A program made the position numbers and the translations under genes. 64,000 nucleotides of DNA from Chimonanthus salicifolius (Eukaryota > Streptophyta > Magnoliopsida > Laurales > Calycanthaceae), in the NCBI GenBank assembly GCA_013350335.1, contig CM023537.1, forward strand, positions 45,010,111 through 45,074,110, read 5' to 3'. Below are positions 8,997 through 21,500 of this stretch, one piece after another (position 1 is the stretch's first letter; each line of letters begins with the position of its first letter). Under the pieces are notes generated by a model. That model saw only the letters and a program-made list of their open reading frames with translations, was not told the origin of the DNA and ran no database searches.

Positions 8997-11484
8997 CTCA
9001 ATTTACATATGCAAAATCCAAAAATCTCACAAATCTCTAAGAATTTAGAACTTGTTACTATAACTACTTGTTGAAAAGATGATGGGTTCCCATTCTATAT
9101 AAGAATTAATATAGAAAAATGAAAAAAAAAAATGAAAAATCAAGCCAAAAATAGTAAGTCATCAATCCACAACACAATATTTTATGTGGAAAACCATCCA
9201 ACGTGAAGGGAAAAAGCTAGAAGAAAATCTGCGTGTTTATCTACTAATAATAAAGAGTAAAATACTTTTTGTGTCAATTTATACCTACACTTGAAGAATT
9301 ACAATAAATAATAGAAATATAAAGTTAATTTTTCATGCCTCTAGAAACCCACTTCTCTACGCAACCACCCTTGCTTGCAAAAGAAAAAAGATATAATTCC
9401 AAATAACTATGATAATAGGAAGGAAAAATATCAAGAAATGGTCTCTTGATTGCTTAGAATGAGCATAAAAGAAAATCCAATTCATCACTTTTTTTCTTCT
9501 TCTTTTCTCTAACCACGAAGAAATATGCCTCAAATTCTAGATCTCTTAGTGTGGATCTAAGTCTAAGCAACCCCCTTTAAATATGAAGTTATGATTTATT
9601 CAGAAACCCTTGGGAGAGCGTTGTGCACACTACATACCCACACATTCTTTCTATTCTTCGTTTTTTTGTTTTTTTATATATAATATGAATATTTTACGAG
9701 TATGTGTCAACCTTCCAATTCACACACCGGTTAAGTTTATAGAAAATAGTCCATTAAAATTAAATGTGAATCTAACTCAAAATCCCAATTTATGAGACGA
9801 ACTTCTTAACCGGCGAACAACTAGAGCCCACAAGCTAATGCTTAGGCACCTCATGTCTACACCACCGCAACAGCGACTATGTAAACCGAAAAAATGTCTT
9901 ATACTCCATTTGTTCTAAATTAGTTGTCCTATATGGATTTTGGAATTGTCTCAAAGTAGTTGTTTCATTTGTATTTGAATAGTAAAAAATGTGTTAAAAA
10001 TGGATGAGATTACATGAGTGGTAGTCTTATATAGAGAGTTCCTTAAAAAATACAAATATTTCAAATGAGACAACTAAAATGGGACAGAGGGAGTATAAAT
10101 TTTGTTGCAAATTTGATACGGAAGAGTTATTGCCGATGCAAGTGAATGGTGAGTGTCCCATTTTACACATTGTGATGGGCATTGCCTTACTGCTAGGGCC
10201 TTTCTAGCCTATAAAAATAATTTTGACGAGATTCATCAAATGATTAGAAATTAAAAATAATTAAAATGATTAAATTGATTGATTCAAATTAATATAATTC
10301 TCGATAGATAATCACATATTTAGATCTTTTAACGGACCAATCATCATCTCAATTAATAAGCCTCATCCCTAGTGTGTAGTCCAAGGACATGCCACCATTA
10401 CTCATCTCACATAGGCTAAATATTATTTTATGGCAATTAAGTAGATTTAAGCTGGGATTAAAAAATGGGAGACCAATACGTTGTGCCGTTACGGGTGTAA
10501 TGATACAACGTAGCATTGCAACCCGCAACCCACACTTTCTCTCTCCTCTGATTTTTATTTTATTTTTTCAAAAAATTCTAATTTTTTTACAAAAGATCAA
10601 AAAAATTCTAAACTTCAAAATTAGGTTACGGTAATTTAAGCATTCAAATAATTTTTTGAATATCACAAAAACCATAATTTCAAATTTAATAAAAAATTAA
10701 TGAAAAATCACATTTTATCACTACATTAAATAAACATTAAGAATAAAACAAACACTAGTATAAGATTTTAGCTCAGCTTACAAATAAAATTTAAAAAAAA
10801 AAGAATGCATTAAATAAAATTTGTTGACAATACAATAAATTCTAAAACACCATATAAATCATTCCAAACATAATAAGCACACTAAAATAAACCAAAAACA
10901 TATTTTATTTTCACAATAAAATCATTTTTAAATTAAAAAAAACATTAAAAGTGCATCTTGTCATGTCCCAAAAAATAAATTTTCAAGAACGTGAAAAGAA
11001 ATAAAAGAGATATCATCATTTTATTTTTTATTTTTGTCTCTCCTAAAAGTTGAACTTTTTGCCCATACTCGAGTCTACAAACAACACAATATTTTTCAAA
11101 TTTACATGCTATAATTCTTGCATTCACACCCATATCTTCAATTATCAAACCACACAATATCATAAGTCCAATAAGCTCAAGACTTATCATTTATACATAA
11201 ACTTGGTATGGTTCCCAAACTACATAGATAAAATTACAAATCATGACCATACACTCAAAATAACCAAATAAAGTCTATGCAATCATTTCATAAGGCTTCT
11301 TTGTTTGGTCCAGGGTCATTAGGACCCCACCTCCCAGTTATTACCTAAAACTGTGAGGGGGTTAGTCCACATGCAAGCAGGATAATGACAAACAAGAAAT
11401 AGACTATACTAAACATAGAATGTGTCCATTTCAAAGAGGAATTGAAACATCTGCCATATCTTGTCGTCACAACACCACTCCTGT
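8997..11484 (-). other. Copia family B LTR/leader-like region
   Basis: Noncoding AT-rich DNA that lies upstream, on the minus strand, of the copia gag relic. It recurs inverted at about 47.04-49.93 kb. The part next to gag (about 9060-9600) has the look of a copia LTR 3' half: a TTTTCCACATAAAATATTGTG motif and a run ending CTTTTCAACA. LTR borders could not be fixed. A Stowaway MITE sits at 9904-10093. Confidence 0.5.
9904..10093. mobile_element. Stowaway MITE
   Basis: A 190-bp element whose ends are inverted repeats: CTCCATTTGTTCTAAATTAG on the left, and on the opposite strand of the right end CTCCCTCTGTCCCATTTTAG. TA flanks both sides (9902-9903 and 10094-10095). The inverted copy of this region near 48.15 kb has the uninterrupted sequence TCTTATATACATTTTG, an internal empty site that confirms the borders. 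Confidence 0.92.
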
Positions 11485-11498
11485 TGTAATGGCCCGGC

Positions 11499-11501
<3 letters not shown>

Positions 11502-11529
<28 letters not shown>
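11502..11529. repeat. (TA)n microsatellite
   Basis: An uninterrupted TA run just inside the LTR end at 11485. The same position in the inverted copy (about 23108-23119) also has a TA run. Confidence 0.95.
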
Positions 11530-11535
<6 letters not shown>

Positions 11536-12321
11536 GTACATAAGTCCGTGTTTGTACGAAACTAGGCTTATTTCATCTCCTTCCTCTTCCAAACAGCCAA
11601 CTTTTCTTCCCTAACAGTAAACCCTTGCATGCTTTACCTTCCCTCTATTGATTTTCACCCATTAAAGGCTTTGTACTCAGATTTCCTACTCTTGGAGCAT
11701 CCCTTTGCACGGTTTTTTCTCCCCTAAAGATAAGATTTGTGATCCTTCTCCCCCCTTTCTTCTTCTTTTATGATATCTGAATGGGGATGGTTGAGAATGG
11801 AGTTTTAATGAATAACAAATTCTTTTGGGAGAGGAATCCATGAAAGAAATTGGGGATTTTATTATAAAACTTTGATTGGGTATAGATCTGGTTTAATTTT
11901 GAACTTGGAACCATAGGAAGGAAAGTAAATTTGAGGAAAGGGGCATATGCATGATTTTGGAGATAATTCTTAGGAGAAGATTTGGGGATTTCCCTTAGAT
12001 TGAAGGGATTAATCTAAATTAGGGGTAAATCTTGGGTCTAAATTGGGGGTTTTGCTACTAAGCTTTGATTTGGCTTAATATATGAACTAATAAGGATATA
12101 TTATGTTCTCTTTGATTGATTAGAGCATTTGAACCCAGAACCAGTCGATGTACAACTCGAAGATCAACCCAAAACATCGTAACTTTTGAGGTGAGGATTG
12201 ATACATATTGTATGAATGCTTATATGCTTTTACATTGACTTATGAATATTTATGTTATTGATATGTTTAATGCATGTAAATAGGATGGATGTGCCCTATG
12301 ATATGTATGAGATGTTATAAT

Positions 12322-13853
12322 TGTTAGGGCCTCGGTTGACCGAGTCTATGTATTGTCAATTCTGTGACCGAGCGTGACCATGTGTCTTGGACCTTGCCTT
12401 GGAAGAATGCAAAAGGGTCAGAAAATCTAATGTGTATTAAAGAATCCACACCGAACATGTGACTAGCACACAGGTAAGTGAACCTTAGTGGACCTTAGGT
12501 TAAGCCTAAAATACCTTAGAAGTCAATGGTTATAAAATTGGAAAACTGAAAACTGTTTGACTCTCAGCCTCGAGGCCTCAAGCATTTTGTCCAGGCCTCG
12601 AAGACTGTCTATATCTGAGTGAAAATTATGACAGCTGGATTTCAGCGTGAAATCTCAAATCCCTCTATCCTTTGACAAAAAATCTCCCAAGATATGGTAA
12701 GAAAAATCTGGAAAAGGGAAAGGCTCCTTTTGATTTGAAAAAATCCCAAGTCTTATCATGATTGGGATTCTTATGGAAATATGAAGAATCTACAAAGTCT
12801 TCTTAGATTATGGAAAATATGTTTGACATCTCATAAATCATGAACAAATCTAAAAACTGGAAAGGCTCCTCTTGATTTGAAAAGATTATGAAAACCCTAA
12901 TTGCCACTTCATGATTTGATTTTATGGAATAAAATGATAGAAAATGAGACAAGCCACATCGTGATTTGCAATCACATACAAATCTGAACATATGTACTGA
13001 GTTTTGGTGAGCTGGCCTTTGACTAAATATCACTAAAATCGATGTTTGAAATCTTGAAAATCTTGAGTTGTATTACTAAATACAGGCTCGAGGTCGAAGG
13101 CAATCTGGAGGCCTCGAGACTTAATTGTTCCAAGACAGTTCTATAAATGTATGGCTGGTTGAATTAAAAAATGGAGTCCTGAACATTGGAAAATACAGAA
13201 TAGTTATCAGAGAGCTTTCAGCTCCTCATCACTCCATCTTCATTATCCTTTAACAAGGATATAATCATGTATTCAATACTTCATTAATGATGAAGATGAG
13301 GATGTTTCTCTAGGACCCAAAATCAGTCATATCCCTATCCTAGTACTCATGTTCCGCTGTGCCAATACTCAACAAAGATGGACCTGATCTAAATAAAGAA
13401 GGAGTAGAGACATCTACAAGAATAACACAGATTTTGAAGAATTGTTAAGGCCCAAGGCCAGTGTTCTTTGTTTACTTTGTTTATCATTGTACGGTGGATT
13501 AGATCAGTGTGATTGAACCACCTTAAAATAGGTGCCAAGGATTAGACCAGGGTAGTCGAACCTTTCAAAACTAGGTTGTAATGTTTAGGTGTGACTCCCA
13601 TACATAGTGGATTTGGGATAGTTCTAGAGAGGGTGAGTCCAACAGTGGATGTAGGTTCAGGTGAATTGAACCACTATATATCGTTGTGCATATGTGGTTT
13701 GCTTTAATGGTTTGATTCTTTTGTTTATCACTTGCACACACGTTTATTCTGCTGCACATATTGTTAAATTGATTTATTTTAAAAAGAAAAATAAAATCGG
13801 ATCAGACCTATTCACCCCCCTCGGTCTTGCATACTTCTAGTAACGGAATTTCA
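12322..13853 (+). mobile_element. Solo LTR, 1.5 kb, TGTTAGGGCCTCGG family
   Basis: Begins TGTTAGGGCCTCGG and ends GGAATTTCA, with TTCACCCCCCTCGG about 45 bp from the 3' end, a sequence often seen at the end of plant copia LTRs. The flanks are ATAAT (12317-12321) and ATAAA (13854-13858), a target duplication with one mismatch. The homologous uninterrupted sequence on the minus strand near 22.31 kb reads through the insertion point, giving an empty site. A related LTR lies at 30084-35500 and shares both ends and the CCTCGG/GTCAAT words after the start. No internal region or second LTR is present. Confidence 0.82.
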
Positions 13854-14400
13854 ATAAATTCCATATTATGTGATTTGTAGCATGCCTATTATCTTATTAT
13901 GAAGATAGAAAATTTGTGTTAATTGTTGGAGACTCTTGTGAAGGGCCGAGATGATTTATTGATTAATTTAATTAGGTTTATGTTGTTAAAAGGGAGTGAT
14001 TGGACTTGGGATGTTAAACCACCATGATACGAGTTGAATAAATTGCAAATACTAAAAATATGTGTAAATGAACCCGACGTGTGTATCTCAGGATTGGTGT
14101 GTAGTCCATGTCCCTAGAATAACCCAATGTGATAATTATGTTAAATGTATGAAATGCATTATGCTAGCTATCATTGTGAAATTGTAGTCATAATGTAATT
14201 ATGATATGTCTATTGCCCATGAAATTATGAATATGTTTCCTTTGGTAGTACTCATTGATCTGTTCCTAGGAGGTTATCTAGGATGTGAGTATCGGATATT
14301 GTGTTAATGTGCATGATGATATTGAGAAATATTAGTATTGGGATGAGACCCAAAGAGTTTATAGGACTTGATGATATACATTTCTCTTCTTTGAGCCCCA

Positions 14401-15146
14401 CTTGTAGGAAGTTAATATTGAAATTGAAGTATTGTGTTAAAGGTTGTTATGTGGCGTAACCGCTGTTATGATATGGATTTTTTATTGCAGCTACATTGTG
14501 GTAGTTCCATTATGATGTGTAGCAGGACCACAAGGTGATGGACGCAGGCGCTACAGTGTGGGCGCAACCCACGCGTCATGCAATCGGTTGGAAAATATGG
14601 ATTTTTTGACCATTACCTCAGCTTGCATGGACGGTTAGGTTCCACCTTTTGTTTTGTCGATCTATTTGGGGTCCACACCATTCAAAGTATTTCGACAATT
14701 TGAACCATTGAAGCTAGAGTTCGTTGCTAGACCTACAAGTCGAGAAAGTTTTTACCAGATTTTTTAAATAAAGCCTTCATATCTCACGATATTATTTCTT
14801 GAAATTTTGATATGAGATGTGCAATGACCCATTCCAAGCTTTACCAAAGCTCCGATATGAAACTATCGGAGTTCCGATACGGCAGAACTTAAAGGGGGTA
14901 TTTAAGCCCCATAATCGTGAGTAACAAACTACTTTTGGTCATTGCACTCGTTCATGTTCTTCTCCCTCTGTTGCATGGCTTTCAATTGTGTGAAAGAACC
15001 TCTCCAGCTCCTCCTTTCCTTGGGTTTTTCTTCATCAAAGATAATTTCCTCTACTCTTTTGAGATTTTCCCATCTTTGTTGGGTTTTTCCATTTGGGGAT
15101 TTTGAGAGGAATGGAAGAACTAATGATTGATGGAGCAATAATGATG
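14401..15146. other. No gene recognised
   Basis: Noncoding sequence between the truncated LTR and repeat A. It contains short inverted words but nothing assignable. Confidence 0.5.
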
Positions 15147-16240
15147 AAATTTCTAAAAATGAAATGGGATGCTCGCGGATGAAGATCAGCCTTTACTCTT
15201 GGCCATCCAAGGAGATTTGGGTCTCTTAGAGGTGAGTGGGTTTGGGGGGAATTTGGAGATGGAACTGAAGTTGGCCAAATTGGGTTGAGATGATAGTCAA
15301 GGCCCTAAAATTGGGATAAAAAAAGAGGCTTGAATGAAATCCAATTGAGAGATTTTCACATAATGCTAAATCTAAGATGAATTTCTCTAGGTGGACTGAG
15401 AAATCCTTAAGGGAACATTGGAGATTTTGAGATTGTGGATTTTGAAACTGATGCATGAAAATTAGGAACTATATGCACTTCTTTTGTGTGAATTTTTTTG
15501 TGATCAACTCCAAGCTTATCGGGTGTGAACGACCATCTCGCTAGGGACTCCAATGTTCCACTAGAGCTCTAGGTGAGGGAAACTCCACTCTAATTTAGAA
15601 TGATTACTTTGCCTATTATGTGTATGTGTAAATGCCTAGATAAATATCATAATGAGCATATGTAACAACACGAGCCAAACTAATGGGGCATAGTTCGCTT
15701 AGAGTGTAATCGAGTAGAATCTATCGGGTAATTGGATAATTCTAATTATTTACATGATTATTATTTGAAATTGTATCAAATGATGAAATTTTGTGTTCTA
15801 GACCCCAATGTGTGCTTATCTTTGTCTTACTAGAATATTTGAGATAAAAACAAAATTTTGACTCGACGTTCCAAATTTGGCCGGTGTCTAAATTTGGAAC
15901 TTTTTAAATTTAGCGTACTGATGGGATCCACATCTTTCAAATTAAAAATATTTGGTTAGTATATTCCAGATTTTAACTTAGGAACCAAAAGTGGCAGGTT
16001 GGGCCAAATTTGGAAACTTTCCAAATTTAGCAGCCAGTAGGACCCAAATGTTGTAAATTAAATTATTTGAACAAATATTTAAAATTTTATATTTAGAAAC
16101 CCAGATTATTAAATTTTGAGAAATAATATTTATCTATAAAATAATTTTTGAAAATAGGTATTTCAAAGTCTATCTTTAGCAATTTCTTAATTTAAAAATA
16201 GAAATTGGAGAGAAAGTCCACATGGCCAACCCTACCTTGT
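15147..16240 (+). repeat. Repeat A, direct-orientation copy
   Basis: Matches 51766 down to 50182 on the opposite strand, apart from the MITE present there. It contains, at 15661, the word TGTAACAACACGAG, which in the other copy (51197, minus strand) is TGTAACGACCCGACCC, the typical start of the TGTAAC LTR superfamily. Both copies share the sequence before that start, so they descend from one already inserted LTR. Confidence 0.75.
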
Positions 16241-19200
16241 TTTTCTCTCTAATTCCTCTCCTTCACACATTGGAGATAGAGAAATTCTAAACACATTGGT
16301 GAACAAGTGGGATTAGTAGTTTCCTTGTTTTTAGAAAAAACAAAGTTGTATTTTAGAGAGAAATCTCATTTTTCCAAAACTGTTTAAACTTGTATCTCAA
16401 TTTTGACTCTGAAAATGTTGGATTCACGAAATTTTCTTTAATTGCAAAGTTGTATCCCTTGAAGTCTACTTTACAATACAAAAAGAATCAGATCGGAGTA
16501 AAAAGTTATGGCCAAAATACTGAGACTATGTCAAAACCCCTTGATTTTAGGAAAAGCAAGTCCAAATTAGAAAAGGAGACCCTTTGGCCGACCCCTCTCC
16601 TTGTTAAAAGAGATTTTCGTGGGCGAGGCTTTGCAAGAAACGACAATTCTCTCATTTCTTTCTCTTGAACAAATTTTGGGTCTCTCTCTTATGTTCAAGT
16701 TGGGTTGAAGGCTAAACCTCTCTAGGATTTTCTTTGTGTTTCATCTTTAAAGGTATGTACAAAAATCCTTTCATTCCCATGGTTTCTTCTCCTCCTTCTC
16801 TTCCTTTTATTCTTGTATTTTTCGGCCAAACAGAAGCCTGGACCAACCCAAAGAAGCCATGAGTTTTTGGCGTTTTTCGATCATAAAAGATTTGTTCGTG
16901 GTTTTTATGTGGAATTCGACCATGGACTTCATGGATTTAATCCTAAATTTGATTTTCAGGGAGGGACATATATTTTTTGAAATCCCACTCATCCATGGTC
17001 CTTCTTGGATGAATTTTACATACCAAGAATAAATTTTGATAGGACTTTTAATGGTAAATTAATGGTAAATCGTGGTAAGATTGATTCTGAAATATGAAAT
17101 CTCATTTTCTGCGCGTTGTCGCGAGCAAAATCATAGCCGGGGCTCCCGAATGAATTTTCAATGAAACTTGATGTTATAGAAACTAGACAAATGGATCTAG
17201 ATTCTTTCAAAATTGGATAGCAAAAGAGTAAGGATGATGGCCCAAATCAGGTTTGCAAGTCGGACCAAATTTCAGGTTCGGATCTGAGAGACAGTTCTGC
17301 TGCAATTCACTAAATAAATCATAACTTGACCTCTAGGTATCGAAATGATACAAATTTGTGTCTATTTTTATCTAGACAAGGAAACATCTCTAGTAAAAAT
17401 TTGGAATACGTTACATAAGTGTTGATACCCCAAACTTGATCTGTAAGACGGACCTAGTTCCAGATCTCAGATCTGTGGGTAGTTTTGTAGAGGTTCGGTG
17501 AATAATTTTTAACTTGAGTTGTAGAGATCAAAATGGTATAAAAATTGTGCCTAAATTCAAGCCCACGAAAAGATATATCTCCAGAAAAATTTCGGAGGGG
17601 AAGACATTGATTTGATAGGTCAAATCTAGTTTGAAAACTAGAATTTTGGGTAAGAATGCAATTTGTTGAGCATTGAACATGTCTGAGTAAATTAGCCATA
17701 ACTCGGGTAGGAAAGTCCGTATTGGATGAACCAAATATTTCTGGAACCAAAGAACTATCCACTGTAAGAAAATGAGACCCTAATAAAATTTGGCTGATAC
17801 CAGAAAATTCTATAAAGAGGCTATTTTTGTATTGTTTTGACTCTTATAAGACTTAGACCAAACGTAGACTGTTTTGTATTTTTGAAGTTTAAATTGTTGG
17901 GACAGAACCCCTGAGATTATCTGATGCGTCCATTTGATCCAAAAAGAGGTTAGATAAAATAAATTGTGATGATTCAAAACTTTAATATAATTGCATCAAA
18001 TTTGGGAACTTGAGGCTTTGTTTGGAGCTTGGACTTGGTGACATTTTTGTGCTAGTTAATTTGAATTTTTTTGGTGAAGAAAACAAATTTAATACATGTT
18101 GATTTTGTTCTTGAACTCTTGTGATTTGTTGGTTTGAATATTGTGATGAATGCTTTGAATGGGTTTGTACAAAGACTGAGAATTTGTTATAGTTAACAGG
18201 TAACTTCTGGTGCAAGTTCATGTAGTGTGAGAGAAAGTGTTTGGCTAAATGTTCAGATGCCTTGAGCACTTCAGTCAGCCCAGAACGTGGTTTATACTCA
18301 TTTGCTTTCTTGAAAACCCCAAATCAAGTATTCTGAATCTTGTGCATTGAACTTTGAAATTTGGCTAGTTGAATTTGATACACTCTTCATGTTTGGAAAT
18401 TTATGGAATTTGGTGTATTTCATAATGTCTTTGGACTATTTTGCATGAATATTTTGATGATGTCATATATATATATATATATATGAACTTGTGATTATTG
18501 GAACATGCTATGTTTATTTGAGAAATTATGTTATTTCTAATTGAGCATGTTATTGATATACATGACATGGCATTCATGCAAGAATATATGTTGACCATTC
18601 ATGAGCATCCACAATTGGGTGGGTGCTGAGATGCGATTTTTGTTGGATCACTGCCTATTGATGCACTCATTTGTGGGGGTCTTCAAACCAATTTAATGTG
18701 CAAATTTTGTGTGGGCCTTTGATCATTGTAGCGCCTCTGTTGATGGGGATGGACCATCTGTTGAGCTTCCCTTTGTGGGGGGGTCTATGACCGTGATACA
18801 CATCCTTTGGGGATGGACCGGGAATTTTGTTTTCTTTTGATGGGGTCTTGACCATTTATGACCTTTGAAACACGTTTCTTTGGGGATGGACTAGGGATCG
18901 TGACACATTCTTTGGGGATGGACCAGGGATTGTGTTTGCTTTTGATGGGTCATGTGCACTTATGCGATTTATTTGTGAGTTGAGATGCATGGGATGGGAG
19001 CATGCATCATGTCATCAGTGCATATCATACTTTGATATTGTTTAGTTTGATTTGATATGAGATGAACTCCATAATTCTTGATTTTTTGATGTTATAGAAC
19101 ATTGTATAGTTTGTTTTCTTCACTGGGCATGGAGCTTATTCCCTTACATTACAGAAAATTCTTTGGAGATAGAGACCGGTTAGGCTCAACCGTAGGAATC

Positions 19201-19536
19201 GGGTTTCATTCGGAGCATTTACATTGGATATTAGTTGTTATATTCTCTAAGATTTCTAAGACTACATATTTGAGGCTTTGTAAGACATAATAAGTGTCAA
19301 TATGATTAGTTTAAATATTTTACATTTATATTGGGTTATGCTTTTGTTTCCAACTTTATGTTGGGTAAGCTTTAGATTTTATTTGGATCTTAATTATAGT
19401 TGTGTGAATGTGAGATTAGACCCCCTATTTGTTAAATAGATTATTGTTGGTTTAGTTGGCGTGATTCAATACTAAATGATAACTAATCCTACATGAGAAT
19501 TATATATTTTGGCATGGTAGTTTTATTGGGATATTC
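16241..19536. other. LTR-like noncoding DNA, no gene recognised
   Basis: Probably the continuation of the TGTAAC-type LTR that starts at 15661. It holds reiterated TTTGGGGATGGAC units (18730-18930) like the internal repeats of related LTRs here, and an AT microsatellite. Open frames are short and show no protein motif. The 3' border was not found. Confidence 0.45.
18465..18484. repeat. (AT)n microsatellite
   Basis: A short uninterrupted AT run inside LTR-like sequence. Confidence 0.9.
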
Positions 19537-19936
19537 TGTAACGACCCGACCTGATATTTCATTGCTTGGAGGAGATTTGTGGATCTCTAAGGTGGTTTTC
19601 GGGTTTTGGTAGTGGTGGTTGGAGCGTGGGTTCTCTAACGAGCCCTAGTTTGCCAATTTCCGAGCTCAGAGGCTCGAGAGGCATTTTGGTAAATTGACAC
19701 TTTGTATATTTATTTGAGAAAATATTTGGAAAATACACTAAGAACTTAGAATCTGAACATTAGATCCTTGATATTGCACACATAGCCCCTCAGTTAGATA
19801 CATTTAAAAAAAAAAAGCTCACACATAATTCCTTTTGATGTTTAGATTTTAATTATCTCAGGTTTTGCTCGACTTCAAATTTGTTTCTGAAAATCAATAA
19901 CCAAATCTGCACTTTTGTTTTGTAATCACCTTTTAT

Positions 19937-19939
<3 letters not shown>

Positions 19940-19990
<51 letters not shown>
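19940..19990. repeat. (TA)n microsatellite
   Basis: About 50 bp of uninterrupted TA repeat inside the LTR-like unit. Confidence 0.95.
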
Positions 19991-19993
<3 letters not shown>

Positions 19994-20970
19994 TAATTTT
20001 CAAATTTTAAAACCATTGGGTATTGGATTTGAACTTGTGTGGGCTCATGGGACCCACACCCTCACGCTAAGCCCTAAATCCCTTCTATCCATCACACGTT
20101 TCTCTCCTTTTTCCCTAACACAGACGCCTCTCTCATATTTTCCATACCCTTTCATTTGGCTGAAACAAAAACAGAAAAGAAAAAAAAAAGACCACAACTC
20201 TCATTCTCTCTCTCTTCCCAACCGGTCACTCAGAGAACCCCAAAGCTCACCCAATCGATTCTCATATTCCTTCTCTCGTGACCCTCCCAACTGTCTGATC
20301 TTACTATCTTCAGGGATGACCTTGTTTTCTCAGTCATTATTCTTTTGGTGCATTTTAGAAAAGGCAAAAAAATGTATATGCATGTACATATAAGATCTGT
20401 AGCATGCATCTAATTTTATTGAAAACCCCAAAATCTAGGCCATTTTCGTTTACCAAACCTTGAACCTGATTATTCGGCCACTAAATCGCCCCTAATGTCT
20501 CGCCCTAACCCAAAACATAGGCACGTGACGTGGAATAATTTTACTTTTTCGAATATCACACGTGGGAAATACACGTTTACTCACAACTCAATCATCGAGA
20601 TCATAAATGAACTCAAATACCATTAATATCTCAAAGGGGATATAAATTCTCTACCATAAATGTTATCAAATATTCTAGAATTTATTACAACCAAATCCAA
20701 ATGAATAAAATGGTATAAACAACATCACCAACTCAAATAAAATAAATAAAGCAATTAAGTCAATATGTAGGGCGTATAAAGCAGTATGATAAAGTAAGCT
20801 CTTCTTCAGGGTCCCTCGGACCGAGCCGATGCAACATTACCTCAAATTGAAAGGACGTGAGTACAAATAATACTCAGTGAGGAAATATGCACGCTACAAA
20901 CTCACGTACCCATATAATAATAATGTATGAAATGGAATATAAATAACGCTATACTATCATGTCATGCTAT

Positions 20971-21090
20971 CAATCTCATCAATATAAACACTATGTCCAT
21001 CCAAGGACACCAATCTCATCAACGTGAACACAATGTCCACCCAAGGATACCAATCTCATCAACATGAATACAACATCCACCCAAGGACAC
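20971..21090. repeat. 40-bp minisatellite, 3 copies
   Basis: Three consecutive 40-bp units starting CAATCTCATCAA at 20971, 21011 and 21051, each ending CCAAGGA(C/T)AC. Confidence 0.92.
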
Positions 21091-21210
21091 CTCTATGGAA
21101 CGGGCTGTCAAACATCATGGGATATCTGCTTACAACATAGAAAATCTACATCACCCTGTATCTCTTCACCATTCTGGTGATTAAGTCAGCTCTAAGGTGA
21201 TCAGTATACT

Positions 21211-21500
21211 GCTTACCAAGTTAGTACCGCCTGAGTAGGCCTCACAAGTATCTAACCGTGTGCAATCCATCTTACTAAGTCAATACCACCCACATAGGCT
21301 CACAAGTATCTAACCTTGCGCAATGCGTCTTACTAAGTTAGTACCACCTGCATAGGCTCACGAATATCTGACCCACGCAATCCGTCTTACTAATTCAGTA
21401 CCGCCTGCATAGGCTCACGAGTATCTAACCCTGCGCAATGCGTTTTAATAAGTTAGTATCGCCCGCATAAGCTCACGAGTATCTGACCATGTGCGAACTG
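21211..21500. repeat. About 60-bp minisatellite, 5 degenerate copies
   Basis: Units contain CTTAC(C/T)AAGTTAGTACC followed by GCATAGGCTCAC(A/G)A and TATCTAACC. A following block (about 21520-21660) repeats a 67-bp unit twice (GAGCGACCTACAACGCGAA and GAGTGACCTACAGCGCGAA). Confidence 0.85.

Larger units (their letters stand above)
11485..14400 (+). mobile_element. LTR fragment of the TGTAATGGCCCGG family
   Basis: Starts TGTAATGGCCCGGCCC and is homologous, in the opposite orientation, to 23134 down to about 21740. Shared features are the TA repeat just inside the end, CCAAACAGCCAA, TTCTATTGATT, the CTAAAGGTAAG-like word and later GTGCCCTATG. Homology stops near 14400. A 1.5-kb solo LTR interrupts it at 12322-13853. 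No coding potential was seen; it is a truncated long LTR. Confidence 0.75.
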
